A stretch of DNA of 64,000 nt from Coturnix japonica. Its lineage: Eukaryota > Chordata > Aves > Galliformes > Phasianidae. Positions within the stretch are counted from its first letter, which is position 1. The number at the start of each line of letters is the position of its first letter. The position numbers and the translations under genes were made by a program. The notes below the pieces were generated by a model. That model had not been told where the DNA came from. It worked only from the letters and a program-made list of their open reading frames with translations, and searched no databases. This document shows positions 39,101 through 50,036 of the stretch, one piece after another. The DNA lies in the NCBI RefSeq assembly GCF_001577835.2, contig NC_029526.1, forward strand, positions 1,333,510-1,397,509, written 5' to 3'.

Positions 39101-42100
39101 GATCTCCCCCAGAAGCACGCAGACGGGGTGGCTGGAAGACCAAGTGATGGACCTGCCTGTGATGATGCTGATGTAAGGCAGTATAAATGAAAGCCGATTG
39201 CAAAGAGCTGCAGAAGACTCCTGTCATCTTGAGCTATGGGCTGATACCCTCCATGCTACATGGATTCCAGAAGAAATTACAAGATACAAAGGGAGCACAA
39301 AGCCCCAGACACACGTTGCCAATGCTGCCAGAGGGCACTGGGGACAACACTGCCAGCAACACAGCCAGCACGTTGCACTGCTCATCTTTGTCCACTCTTC
39401 TTCCTGTGCCAACAGAGACTTCCCAAATTACTAGCTGCTCTCACAAACCTTGGCAAGGAGATCTGGAGTCCCTGTACTCATGTAATTGTAGATAAGAGAG
39501 TTGCCAAGCTGGAAAGAGTTCAGGCTTGTTGCATTTTGTAAAGTGCTCTTACTTTAATTGGTTTTGCAAACGTAGAAAGAAATTTGCAGTTGTTGTATAG
39601 GTGCTGGTATCAAATTGAAGAGAAGAGGAAGCCTTAAACATTAGAACTTTGGGGTTTGAGAATTATAATGTTGGGGGTTCGCTAAGAAAAGCAGGGTTCA
39701 TCCCAGTGCAGGATTAATGATCTACAGATATTTCACCCTGAATTTGTAACTCAGATCATCAGTCGTCACTGTCTGAGCACCAGGTGTACAGGAATTGTTC
39801 CTCAGGGCTCCTTGGAGACCAGATTCCTAACGCTGACACACCAACCTCGTGCACCTGAGTCACAAACAAAGGAGATGAGCCACAGCCTGGTGTCACTGCA
39901 AGCAGTGGGAGATGCAGATACTCCCTGCACAGTGTGCTGAAACAGCTGGAGCAGGAGATCTCACCTTGTGAGACTGTGAGCAGCAAGGGCAAATGATCAG
40001 GATTTGATAACCATGGCAAGCAGGACTGCAGGCTTGGTATTTCCAAGGCGGTTAACAAAATGCATCTTGAGGATACCACAAGCAATGCTTTCCAAGTGGG
40101 CAAGAGAAGAGCCTTTTAAAAATGCATTTTGTACATTTTGGCTTTTTAAATTATGCATAACCAAAGCAGCTGCACAGAGAAAGCAACCCATCAGAGCTGA
40201 CAAGCAGGAACAAATGGAAGAAGACTCGATCAGTTGAAAATGCAACATTCTCTCTGCATGATGAAAGCACAGCACAGAGCCACAGCATCCCTCAGCTCCC
40301 ACACAACTGGCAGCTGCCAGCTCGATGGAGCTGCTCCTCCCCATCAGCTCACTCAGGCTCAGCTCTCACTCCTGCTGCAAACAGACTGCTAACCCCATTG
40401 AAATCCCAGCTCCCAGAGCTCACTGCCACCTCATGACTGCTGGTCGTGCTCAGGTCTCCTATAATCCTTTAGCCTGAACATAGCCAAAGGCTGAACCAGC
40501 ACACAGGCTCCAGCAACATGGGAAACACATCTCATCTTACCCTCCACAGTTAATCAACAGTTAAGACTAAGGTGGGAAGAACACAATTTCTATTTGATGC
40601 TTGCAGGGTCTTGGATCGGTTACAAAGGGCCTCTGTGTTGGAGCTGAAGGCTGCAGTCAATGCAGCTTACAAAAGGCGAGTCACTCGGTGTACTCCTACT
40701 CCATGTGTTTGTTTGTGTTTATCTCTGGTTGCTATGTGAGGAACAAGGAAAGTCTGGGGGGTTAACAGTGTTCTTAACAATGTTACTGGGCATCTTCCAG
40801 TCCCTGCTGCTCCCCAAGGTACTGACTGCAGCAAGGAAACAGCTCCTTTTCACCCCGCTTCTGCAAGCCTCAAATGAACCACACTCACAACTTCTAGACA
40901 AGCACCCATGCAGACAGGAGAACACAGCTGAACAGCCACATCCCAACTGCAGGCACACACAGCTCACCTTTCTCAGGTGTATTTTCAGTTGAGATGAAAA
41001 TCTGGTAACCAGGAAATAATTAGTGCTAATGTTTCATTACTGCTTTAATGGTTGCGGTAGGCAAAGCTGTATAAGATGAAATGCCAAACATCCTTGCTGT
41101 TATGGAAACCTCCCTTCAAACTCTAAGTTCAGATTTCCCAACAGGGAACAAGAAAAGCTGAGGTCTCCACATTGTTCAGAAAGGGAATTAGCTCACTTTC
41201 CCTCTTCCTTTGATAGGGAACAGCCATTAATGAATCCAGAGAGACCCCAGGATCAATTCACAGAAGATGTGGACTAAGCTTGGATTTAATTGGTTTCTTA
41301 TGAAACATAAAACTAGTTATATAGAAGGCAACTCATTTAAATCATAAAGCCAAATAGTGTTACATGGGCTTGCAGAATCCCAGAATAATTCAGACTAGGA
41401 AGATCTTCTGGAAGTTTGTAGTCAACTCCCCCATCCAAACCAATACAAACGTTGCTCGCTGTGCGGACTCATCTCAAAGGAAAACAAAGCTCTCTGGCTC
41501 CTTTCTGAAATGGATTGGTGCTCTTTTCTTTTTCCAGATAGTTAAACCAGCCCATATTGATTAACCTCAGTTTATCCAGTCTTGGAACTGGTCTCATTTT
41601 CAATCATGACCTACAACACCAAGCACATAGGCCAGCAAAACGCACACTGCCACCACAACAGATGGTCCTGTCCTTTCCACTCTTCAGTCATCCTCTTTCA
41701 TGCTGACACAAGCAGTTATGTGACTGCTTGGTGAACTAAATGGGAGGGAGCTGGCCCGGCTAAACACTACCTCAACTATTTATTCAATAAAGTTTCTTCT
41801 TACCCAGATGAGCTCCCCCACCCTGTTCACTGCACGACTGTAACAAACAGCTGCATTGGCAAAGGAGAACAGACAGTCCAGGGCCCAGAACAAGTGGTGG
41901 AAGAAGAGAGTGGGTGGGACCTGATTTGTTTGAAAGCAGCACTTGCTTAATGCCTGAAGTGCTCATCAAGTTACAGACTCTCTCTCATCCTACTCACATC
42001 TCAGCTCCTCAAAGTGCCTCCCAAGTCCAATCTGGAGCAGCTCCCTCTATAAATTGAAGCTTACAAAACAGAAGCAAGCTCTAAACAGCTGATGAATGGG

Positions 42101-45100
42101 GCTGTTCTATGGGAAATGGATTCAGAGTGCAGCAGGTACCTGACTGGGTATCACCTGGGAGGGACAAGGATCCGGCTGCTTGTCTGCTTCTTTGGCCTCT
42201 TGCTGGGCACGCTGCTGCAGGATGTACTCATATGTTGTCAGTTTGTTCCACACTGCGAGGAAAGAAAGAGAGCAGCTGTCAGTGTGTGAAAGGCCGCTCC
42301 CAATTACACTGACAGCTCACAAACAGCCTGAACAACTCAAGTTCAGTGGTAACTATAAACATGAGAACACTGATACTCCAAGCCAACAGCACCTTTGCAC
42401 TGCTTATCTTGTTGTATCCTTTATTATCATGGCAGCACTTTCTCTTTGTCACAGTGCTCAGTTAAATATCCCACATACACAGTGCTGCCTTTTCAATGTC
42501 TCGCATACTCATACAGTGTTGCCTTTTGCGTGGCAGAAATTCATTCAGCTCATTTCAGAGCAAATCCATTATTCATATGTGATATTTGAAAGATCTGCGT
42601 TGCACGGTGAGCAGTCAAGATACGTGATACTAAATGTAGGAAAGAAAACCAGCAGGTTGACACAGCCCAGAAAGAAGACTGAGACAATTTACGTCCAAAA
42701 CAACGAGCACTGGATGCCCATTCATCTTGTGCCAAACAGACGTGCCCAAAGTTTATATGTGCCTGCGTTTATGTGCTCTTAACATCCTACAGACACAAAC
42801 ACATCTGCTTCCCTGAATGAGCAAAAGCATCTGACATTTCTGAGCAGCTTGGTTTCCTCAAGAGACTCCAAACATTACAGGGATTCAAAGCTAAGGCGTT
42901 CCTCTCCTCATGATGCCATAGTATTTTTAGAACACAGAAGCCAGAAATGGATGCTGTAGTTTCTGACTGCTGTCTAGAAACATTATTCCTGTTTACAATA
43001 GCATGTAGTTAAAGCTCAGGATGTGGGACATGTAGACTAAAAACTCTGCTGTGCCTTAATTAATTTGTTCCAGTAATATCTTCCTGCACAGAACCACGCC
43101 CTGCATAGATACACTGCAGGGAAGTGGGGGGAGAGCAGAGGCAAACAGTGGCCTTATGAAGAAAACAGAATCCAAGATGCATTCGATCAGGAAGTCAGGC
43201 CATAAAAACAAATGCAAGTCTGAAGCCAAGCGACCAGAGAATGTAATTAATGAGGAAGGTGCAGGGTGCTGGTAAATCCTAGTAGAATCGTATCTGTATG
43301 CATTATTTAAGCAACAGAACACGGTTACAAACCATTCTGGGGTTAGAATTCATTGGTTTCTGCATACTTAGCAGAGCAACATTTGTTGTACTATTTTTTA
43401 AATGGTTATTTAGGCAAAAGCACAGCATTTGGCAGACAGCACCGCAGCACATCATGTGCAACACATCATTAAAAACCAACCTCTTCTCCTATATTCTGAC
43501 GCACCATGCTTCACTGAGCGCCTCTACAGCTGCATCTCAATCAAGATGTAACTGTGATCACACGGATCAGCTGCTTTGAGAATAACCTACCGTGACAGCA
43601 GCGAGTAATTAAAGGCTGGGCAGTCGTTCTGAAAAGATCACATTCAAATTGGGTCAAAACTAAAAGCTGATTTGCCTTCAGATTGGTTCTGAAGGAGGAC
43701 AAATAATTCACATTTAGACAGCAATAAAAAAAAGCCCAGAGCAGAACTGGGTTCTACACACAGAACTGGGTTTTGGTCACACAGAATATCTCTGTTTGAC
43801 AAGAGCACCGTTATCCCAAGGAGGGAGCACCCTCTTGTGGAAGCTGTATGGGTAGACAAGACAATGTGTCGTTCAGTGCTGCACAGAATAACGCTGTCTT
43901 TTTCAGCCAAAAGAAACGTTCCTGGACTTGTCCCAGCACTGAGATGCTTTTTAGCCCTTCTGTAGTGGTAGATCAACCTTTAAAATCTCCAGACATCACC
44001 ATTAACCAGATAAAAGTCAACTTGTAATCGCACCAAGAAATCATAATCATGGACTGTGACCACATCTGGAACTGCACTGCTTTGTGCTGACCTCATTTGT
44101 GCTGTCACTGTTACAGACAGCCTAACAATCCACCTGTAAGCAACACCTCCACCTCTTCCATCCCTCTTTCCCTAGTTTTGACTCCACTGACTACTGCAAG
44201 TGCAATATCTGCTCTCATCATGACTTACAGAACGCAAATAGCATGGGCTCCACTCCAGACATTGACTGGAAAAAACAGTATTTGATGAACATCTGCATTT
44301 GCAGACAAAAACTGTCCCTCTTGATACAGCAACAAGCAGGAGACCTAATCAGAAGCCCTTCTGAAAGCTTCTCCTTCCAAGGCCCACAAGCCCTTTTGTG
44401 TCAACACAAACAACTTCCATAATGGGATCAGATTTGGGAGTTGGGCCTCTCACTAGAAAATGAGTCCAGAGAAACAGGATCTCTTGTATCATAGGGGCAC
44501 TGGCTCTAGAGGATGGTACTGCACACGTGAGTGCACCTTGCTCAGATCACACTGGTATGCCCTACAGCACCAGACTGGCACTACACAGAACAAGCAGGGA
44601 TGTTCCATCAGCTAAGATAAGATAAGCTTCTTATGGGCTATATAAAATGATGTGCATTTTTAGATAAAGTCTCTCACTATCATGTTAGCCAAGAACAGTT
44701 CAGTTACAGTTCTTTATTTCTTCCATTTAAGTTGCCACCATTTAACCTTCAAGATTTACTTGCAACTGTCCAACCACCACCCCAAGACATTCTGGAAATG
44801 GCTACTGATGTAGTTCAACAAGTGAACTCTGAGTTCAAACGAAATGGGGATGCAGAGGACAGGAACATAATACTTACTAAGATAGATGTGAAAGATCAAG
44901 AGGTGGCCTAGCAGGCCCACAGTCACCAGGCCCAGAAGAATAAAAGTGCCAGCTGAGAACAAAATGGCAGGTGCCCGAGTCTCAACAGGAACAGCAGGCA
45001 GAAACACAAACCAGACATCCGTGTGGTTCTTCAGACCTGTAGAACAAAAGCAGCAGGAGGTCTGCAGACAGTCCATGCAGCAAGTATCTCTAACTCAGCT

Positions 45101-48100
45101 TTATGGCTGGAAATATTTGTAACTCAAAATGGGCTGCAGGCCCATTATGCACATGAGGCTTAAGAAATTTTGTGCCTGCAAGGCCTTCAGGAAGAGCAGT
45201 TTAGTGGGTGCAAGAAGGAAACATTCCATCAGCTGGGCAGACACTTGTAGAACTGAAGGAATAAGGAATGAGAGAAGAATGTGGAAGAATCCAGTCTCAC
45301 ACAATGGTCCTTGAGACGTGCTGGCTGATTCCCAGGTTGTATTGCTCTTACCTTCATAGTGATGGTCAGAACGCAGCATCGTGGGGTTAAGGAAGAACTC
45401 AACAAAGACGTAGAAAGCAACGAGCAGCAGAAGCCCAAGGCCTAGGATGGCAGACACCACGCTGTTCAAAAAGAACCTGCCAAAGAAGTGGGAACTCTGA
45501 GCAGCTTCACAGACACAATTCAAGAGACAGATACATATAGCTATCCCATATTACTGTGGCACTTTCATAGGCGCTGGACAAGTGACTTGTTTCATACCCT
45601 GACGGAAACTGTGATCCTTTAAACAACTGTAGTTAGAAAGCAGTCAAGTGTATGTGTGACAGAAAAAGAGCTCCCTGCACAAAATCTCAATGCACCGTAT
45701 TGTGGCACTCAGCAGTAACAACTCTGCTTCACACAGTGCGGGAAAGTGAGCAGAAAAGCAATAATCAGTGTGAGCCTCCTTACTCTTTACCTTAAGCCTG
45801 GCACAGATTAGATTTGCTTGTGTGCTGCTGTAACTCCAGCTGGTTGGCAGGAAAGCGGGCAGTTTGGATTCAGAGATGGGAACAACAGCATGGACCTACT
45901 CTCACTCCAGTTATCACAAGCATTGCAGCCACCCACTTAACATACCACCATGTTTTCCTAATACCAAATAAGATGATCAGGTTTTCTGCTTTTGCCTGTA
46001 GACATCTGACTGCTAAGTGTAGGGGTTTTACCCCTGGTTATGTGGATGTCATAGCAGTGCTTGCATTTTCCACCTAGTTTCCTCATGACTGATTTTATTC
46101 AGCTGGGATCTAAAAGAAAAGTGGTTTTGTGTGGCTGACAGCAGACCAGACTGAGATGCAGGAGCATCCTGGGGATATTATCTAGGCAGCGATGTGTTCC
46201 TGCCACAGTGCCAAGCCCTTACCAGTAATTCCTCTTTCCCACACAGTTGTTGAGCCATTTGCAGTGGTGATCAAAGCCATGCACACACTTGTTGCAAGTT
46301 CCACAGTGCTTTGATTTGGCACTCCTGCCAAAGAAAAGGTGGTGTTAGAATGGCATGCCTTCACCAGAGACAAAGGTACAGGGGGGTACAGCAGCAGAAA
46401 GCCTGGTAACCAACCAGATCTACAATGAGAATAATGAAATTCCCGAACATATTGGCTGTGTTCACTATTGCTGGAAAAGACACTGCAAAGTTTTCCTTTC
46501 TAATGCACTGCGTGATTTCCAATTCAGACATCATTGCTTTCTTGTTTTAAGCCTTTAAGCAATTCTACAAACCTTGACCTTACACCTTCCCTCCAGGCAC
46601 TTCTCTTATCACATTAGCATCTAGCCAAACACAAGCACACACATACAAGTTACACGCTGTTTTCAGATCAAATGCCAACATCCAGATAACAAACAACAGC
46701 AGAGTCCTCTCCACACGACATGAGGGCAATTAAGTAACACACAGGACCACGTTCACATTTGACAGTGGACGCCAACCCAACTCACTGAGCTGGGAATGAA
46801 GATTCACTGGCACACACAGAGCTTCAGGAACTTGGCTTCAAACTCATAGCCTAACAGTAAAGAAGCGTCCAATGGCAAAGTGCAGTGGTGAAAAAGAAAG
46901 ACCAATAGAAGGAAAAGAGAAGATACTTACACATTTACATCACAGACATGGCAATGATGGTTTTCAATGACATGTGCATGCTGATTACGATTGAAGGTGG
47001 CCAGAGGCCCTAGATAGTTTTTTTCTCTCACTTTTGCATCCGCAGGATCAATGGAGACTGCAGTAAGATGAACAACTAAATGGTAGATAAAACACACTCC
47101 TGGACACTGAAGCACACAGTTAAGGATTGTAGGAGTGATTTAATGTATATATTTTATTCCTAGTACACAAAGCCCACAGAGACAAGGAATATACGAACTA
47201 TAGATTACCATAATTGATTACAGCACATTAATCTGAGCTTTATTAACAAAGAAGTTCACCTGCCTCACTGTAACTAACATCCTCTGCAAAACATAACTAA
47301 ATCTACAGGATTTACTCATTAAGTACTATTCTGCCCTGAGGAAATGCCCTCCCTTGCACAGGAGTTTTTAAAGTTTACCTTTACTTACCAGAATCTGACC
47401 CTATGTGCAGCCTGATGGTGTAGGTTCACACTTCTTTATCCATACAGAATCTTTCCACTGGAAAGTAACAGGCAGTTAAGGCCGTGCACATGCCCCTTCA
47501 ATAGACCAAACTTCCAAAAAGAGAGAGAAAAAAGATCACATCAAGGAACTGGCACTGAACACCTTGATTTCTTCTTCCTTAGAATCCCAAGGAAGAAGAT
47601 CAGCCCTACCTGTACTAATAGGACATGTTGTTTATATCTTAAAACATCACCTGTTTGAATTCTTGGTCCCAGAACACAGTCACAAGGCAGAGCACATAAG
47701 CTTTAGAAGTAACTTCTGATCAAACCTCAAATGACTGCCAGTATTTGGAAAGAAAGCAGCAATGTTATATGTCTGATAAAGCACTGCAGGCTAGAGCTTG
47801 CTTCCCAATACACTGAAATTAATAGGCATGCAACAATTAATCTTTCTGCTTATTTGTTACACAACCAGACATGCACATCATTGATCCTATTAAAGTCTAT
47901 GGAAAACACAGTAGCGTGGTAAGGAAAAAAAAAGAGGCATTAGTACGAACTGGCATTAAACAATGTTAAATTTTCTCCTTGGTTTGCACTGCAGTAAGAG
48001 TGACAGTAATCCTCCTGGAGACACACAACCCCACACTCTGCAAACAGCAGGTCCATGGCTTTCCTAGGCCTTCCCTGAGACCCTGCAGCAGGCTCATAGA

Positions 48101-48526
48101 ACAACATAAGGAGACACACAAGCAGATATAGACAGAAGAGATTGAGAAGCAAAGACAGAGTCAAGTTAGTGATCTAGCTAGGTAGGTGCACAGGGATGGT
48201 TCCAAAATAAGTGTTTCTTAGAGACATGAGAAAATCAACATTATGGCTATGCCCACCACTTGTTTTAAAAGGCTCCACAGGTAATTCAGGTTCTGCTCTT
48301 GACCAAAGGATACAATATAGCCAGCGGGCAGCCAGTGGATGGGCAGGAGAGGAACAAGAATTCCAAATCCAACCAGCGCAAAGAAGAGATAGAGCAGCCA
48401 GGTGATGATCTGGAAGGGGTGCAGGGGCCAGCTCCAGCCATTTCTTCGAGCACGTTGAACCTCAGGACCAGCTTCACCCAAGTTCTCCGGAGCTGTCTTA
48501 TTAGGAGGCTTGTTGCAGATGTTCAT
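36175..48526 (-). CDS. ZDHHC1: ZDHHC1, DHHC-type palmitoyltransferase
   Basis: Multi-pass membrane enzyme of the protein S-acyltransferase family; mammalian ZDHHC1 is at the ER and supports STING signalling. Exons in coding order: 48314-48526, 46931-47106, 46223-46324, 45352-45476, 44878-45036, 42155-42252, 38796-38881, 38022-38115, 37295-37403, 36175-36683. All phases match (556 residues; human 485). Membrane segments lie near residues 40-62, 72-86, 167-190 and 226-250. The Cys-rich domain reads CGTCNKC and the catalytic DHHC is at 148-151, followed by CKWLNNCVG. The tail from about 292 is hydrophilic, Ser/Lys-rich and poorly conserved; the exons at 38796, 38022 and 37295 rest on phase, splice signals and open frame more than homology. 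The chosen ATG directly follows an acceptor, so the 5' UTR is in another exon; human has three extra residues. The intron after residue 71 carries U12-type signals. Confidence 0.95.
41370..41575 (-). mobile_element. Possible old CR1 LINE fragment
   Basis: CAGAATCCCAGAATAATTCA and TCTTCTGGAAGTTTGTAGTC resemble the reversed CR1 3' end with many changes. It lies in a ZDHHC1 intron. Family assignment is tentative. Confidence 0.45.
47107..48313 (-). other. ZDHHC1: U12-type (minor spliceosome) GT-AG intron in ZDHHC1
   Basis: The donor after residue 71 (codon ATT) reads GTATCCTTT, the classic U12 5' splice site. The acceptor side has ATCCTTAAC at about 47119-47127, close to the U12 branch consensus, with the branch A 13-14 bases before the CAG at 47107-47109. 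Only this acceptor restores frame and alignment to human ZDHHC1 (GYI then [12 protein letters not shown], human GYACMGAIFAGHLVV). The apparent AG eight bases downstream would put the reading frame out. Confidence 0.85.
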
Positions 48527-48707
48527 CTGGAGAGATAAAAAGAAAATGTTGATATAAATAATTCTGAATCCTGGATATATGATCCAACGTTAGAGAGCAG
48601 GATAAGCATCTGAGGGAAGGCTTCTCTCTGCAAAGAGGAGCTATAGGAACAAAAGGAGAAAAATAACTGCACATTCTGTTCCAGGTGATGGCAGAACAAA
48701 TCACAGC

Positions 48708-49015
48708 ATCATAGAATGGCCTGGGTTGAAAAGGATACAATGCTCACCCAGTTCCAACCCCCTGCTGTGTGCAGGGTCACCAACCAGCAGCCCAGGCTGC
48801 CCAGAGCCACATCCAGCCTGGCCTTGAATGCCTGCAGGGATGGGGCATCCACAGCCTCCTTGGGCAGCCTGTTCCAGTGCGTCACCACCCTCTGGGTGTA
48901 AAACCTCCTCCTAATACCCGACCTAAACCTCCCTTATTTCAGTTTAACACCATCCCCCCTAGTCCTATCACTGCCCACCCTCACAAGCTGCCATTCCCCC
49001 CCTTGTTTATAGGCT
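48708..49015 (-). mobile_element. CR1 LINE fragment
   Basis: Reversed CR1 3' end: CATAGAATGGCCTGGGTTGA, CCAGTTCCAACCCCCTGCTG, TGGGCAGCCTGTTCCAGTGC, GGTGTAAAACCTCCTCCTAA. It is about 300 bp and well preserved, in the ZDHHC1 5' intron and in the same orientation as the gene. Confidence 0.9.
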
Positions 49016-49179
49016 CCCTCCCAAATGCAGCCACCTGACTGAGATAAGCCACGCTTTCTTTGCAGCCCTTCTGTCAGAAACAAAGCGGAAAGACCCGAAA
49101 CTGAACAGAAATTGAACAAAAAAAGAGGCAAAAGGCATCGCACACAGCCGCACACAGCAGCCGGTTAGCACAGGGCTCC

Positions 49180-49420
49180 GGGCTCACTCAGTCAGCGCTG
49201 CTCTGACGCCGGGGGTGACTCGCCGGGTGTCCCGGTGTGCAGGGCGCCCCGCTGGGCCGGGGCCGGGCTCCCCGCGGGTCCGGTGCGGCCGGGCCGGGCC
49301 CGACCCCTCAGCTTCTCGCCGCCATGGCAACGGGCGGGCTACGGCGCTCCGCGAGGGATAAAAAGCAACCGGTGCGTTTCGCCTCAACGCTCCGCTTCCC
49401 CCCCCTCCATTGCTGGGTAA
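49180..49420 (-). promoter_or_regulatory. ZDHHC1: ZDHHC1 promoter / CpG island
   Basis: CpG-rich block about 0.8 kb upstream of the ZDHHC1 coding start, with a likely 5' UTR exon hidden inside. GCCGCCATGGCAAC at 49318-49331 resembles an RFX X-box (right half GGCAAC perfect, left half with one mismatch). Confidence 0.55.
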
Positions 49421-49729
49421 TCAGGTGCTGGCGAGCGGTGCCCGCAGCACAAGGAGCGCTTTATGGCCGAGCACAGCGGCTCTTTGTGCAGGGATACGCC
49501 CATGGAGCCTGCCCACAGCGGCACTCCTCGCTGCTAGGCCCCGTGTGGGGCTCAAGACCTTTCCCCTCCCTGCAGCCTGCCCTGTGGTTGAAGGGGCTAA
49601 AAGCCATTGGGCCCGGCCCAGCTGGGAGCCCCACTGCCCTCTCAGTGCCTCATGGGGCTGAGCATGAGCCAGGCCTCACCAAAGATGTTGATCACGGAGC
49701 AAGGACACCCTCCTCACAGGCACTTTCCT

Positions 49730-49735
49730 TTTATT
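49730..49735 (-). terminator. Poly(A) signal, fibulin-7
   Basis: AATAAA on the minus strand (TCCAATAAAAGG), about 300 bp beyond the fibulin-7 stop codon. Confidence 0.65.
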
Positions 49736-50036
49736 GGATAGGTATGAGGTGTGGGGAGGCACAGCAGGCTGGCACAGATAGGCCCCCTCCTGCTGTAACC
49801 CCCCCAGCATGGCTTCTTGATTCCTCCTGGCAGCATCAGCAATGGGCAAGGGGTCTTCTATGCTCTAACAGCCATGAGCAAGCATGAGGAATCCTACGAT
49901 ATCAGCATCTCCCACCTTGGAAGGACCCACTGAGGCCAGCTCCCATAAATGGCTCTAACAGGACGATGGCTGAGGTCTGATCCCACTCCATCACTCCCTG
50001 GGAAAGAGCCACATCTGCCTCCAGCAGAGCCATATA

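Noticed and set aside
49237-49887. 216-codon plus-strand frame divergent from ZDHHC1, with RRSARDKKQPVRF
   Set aside because: No homology beyond a basic motif and no splice or conservation support; may be part of a divergent non-coding transcript.
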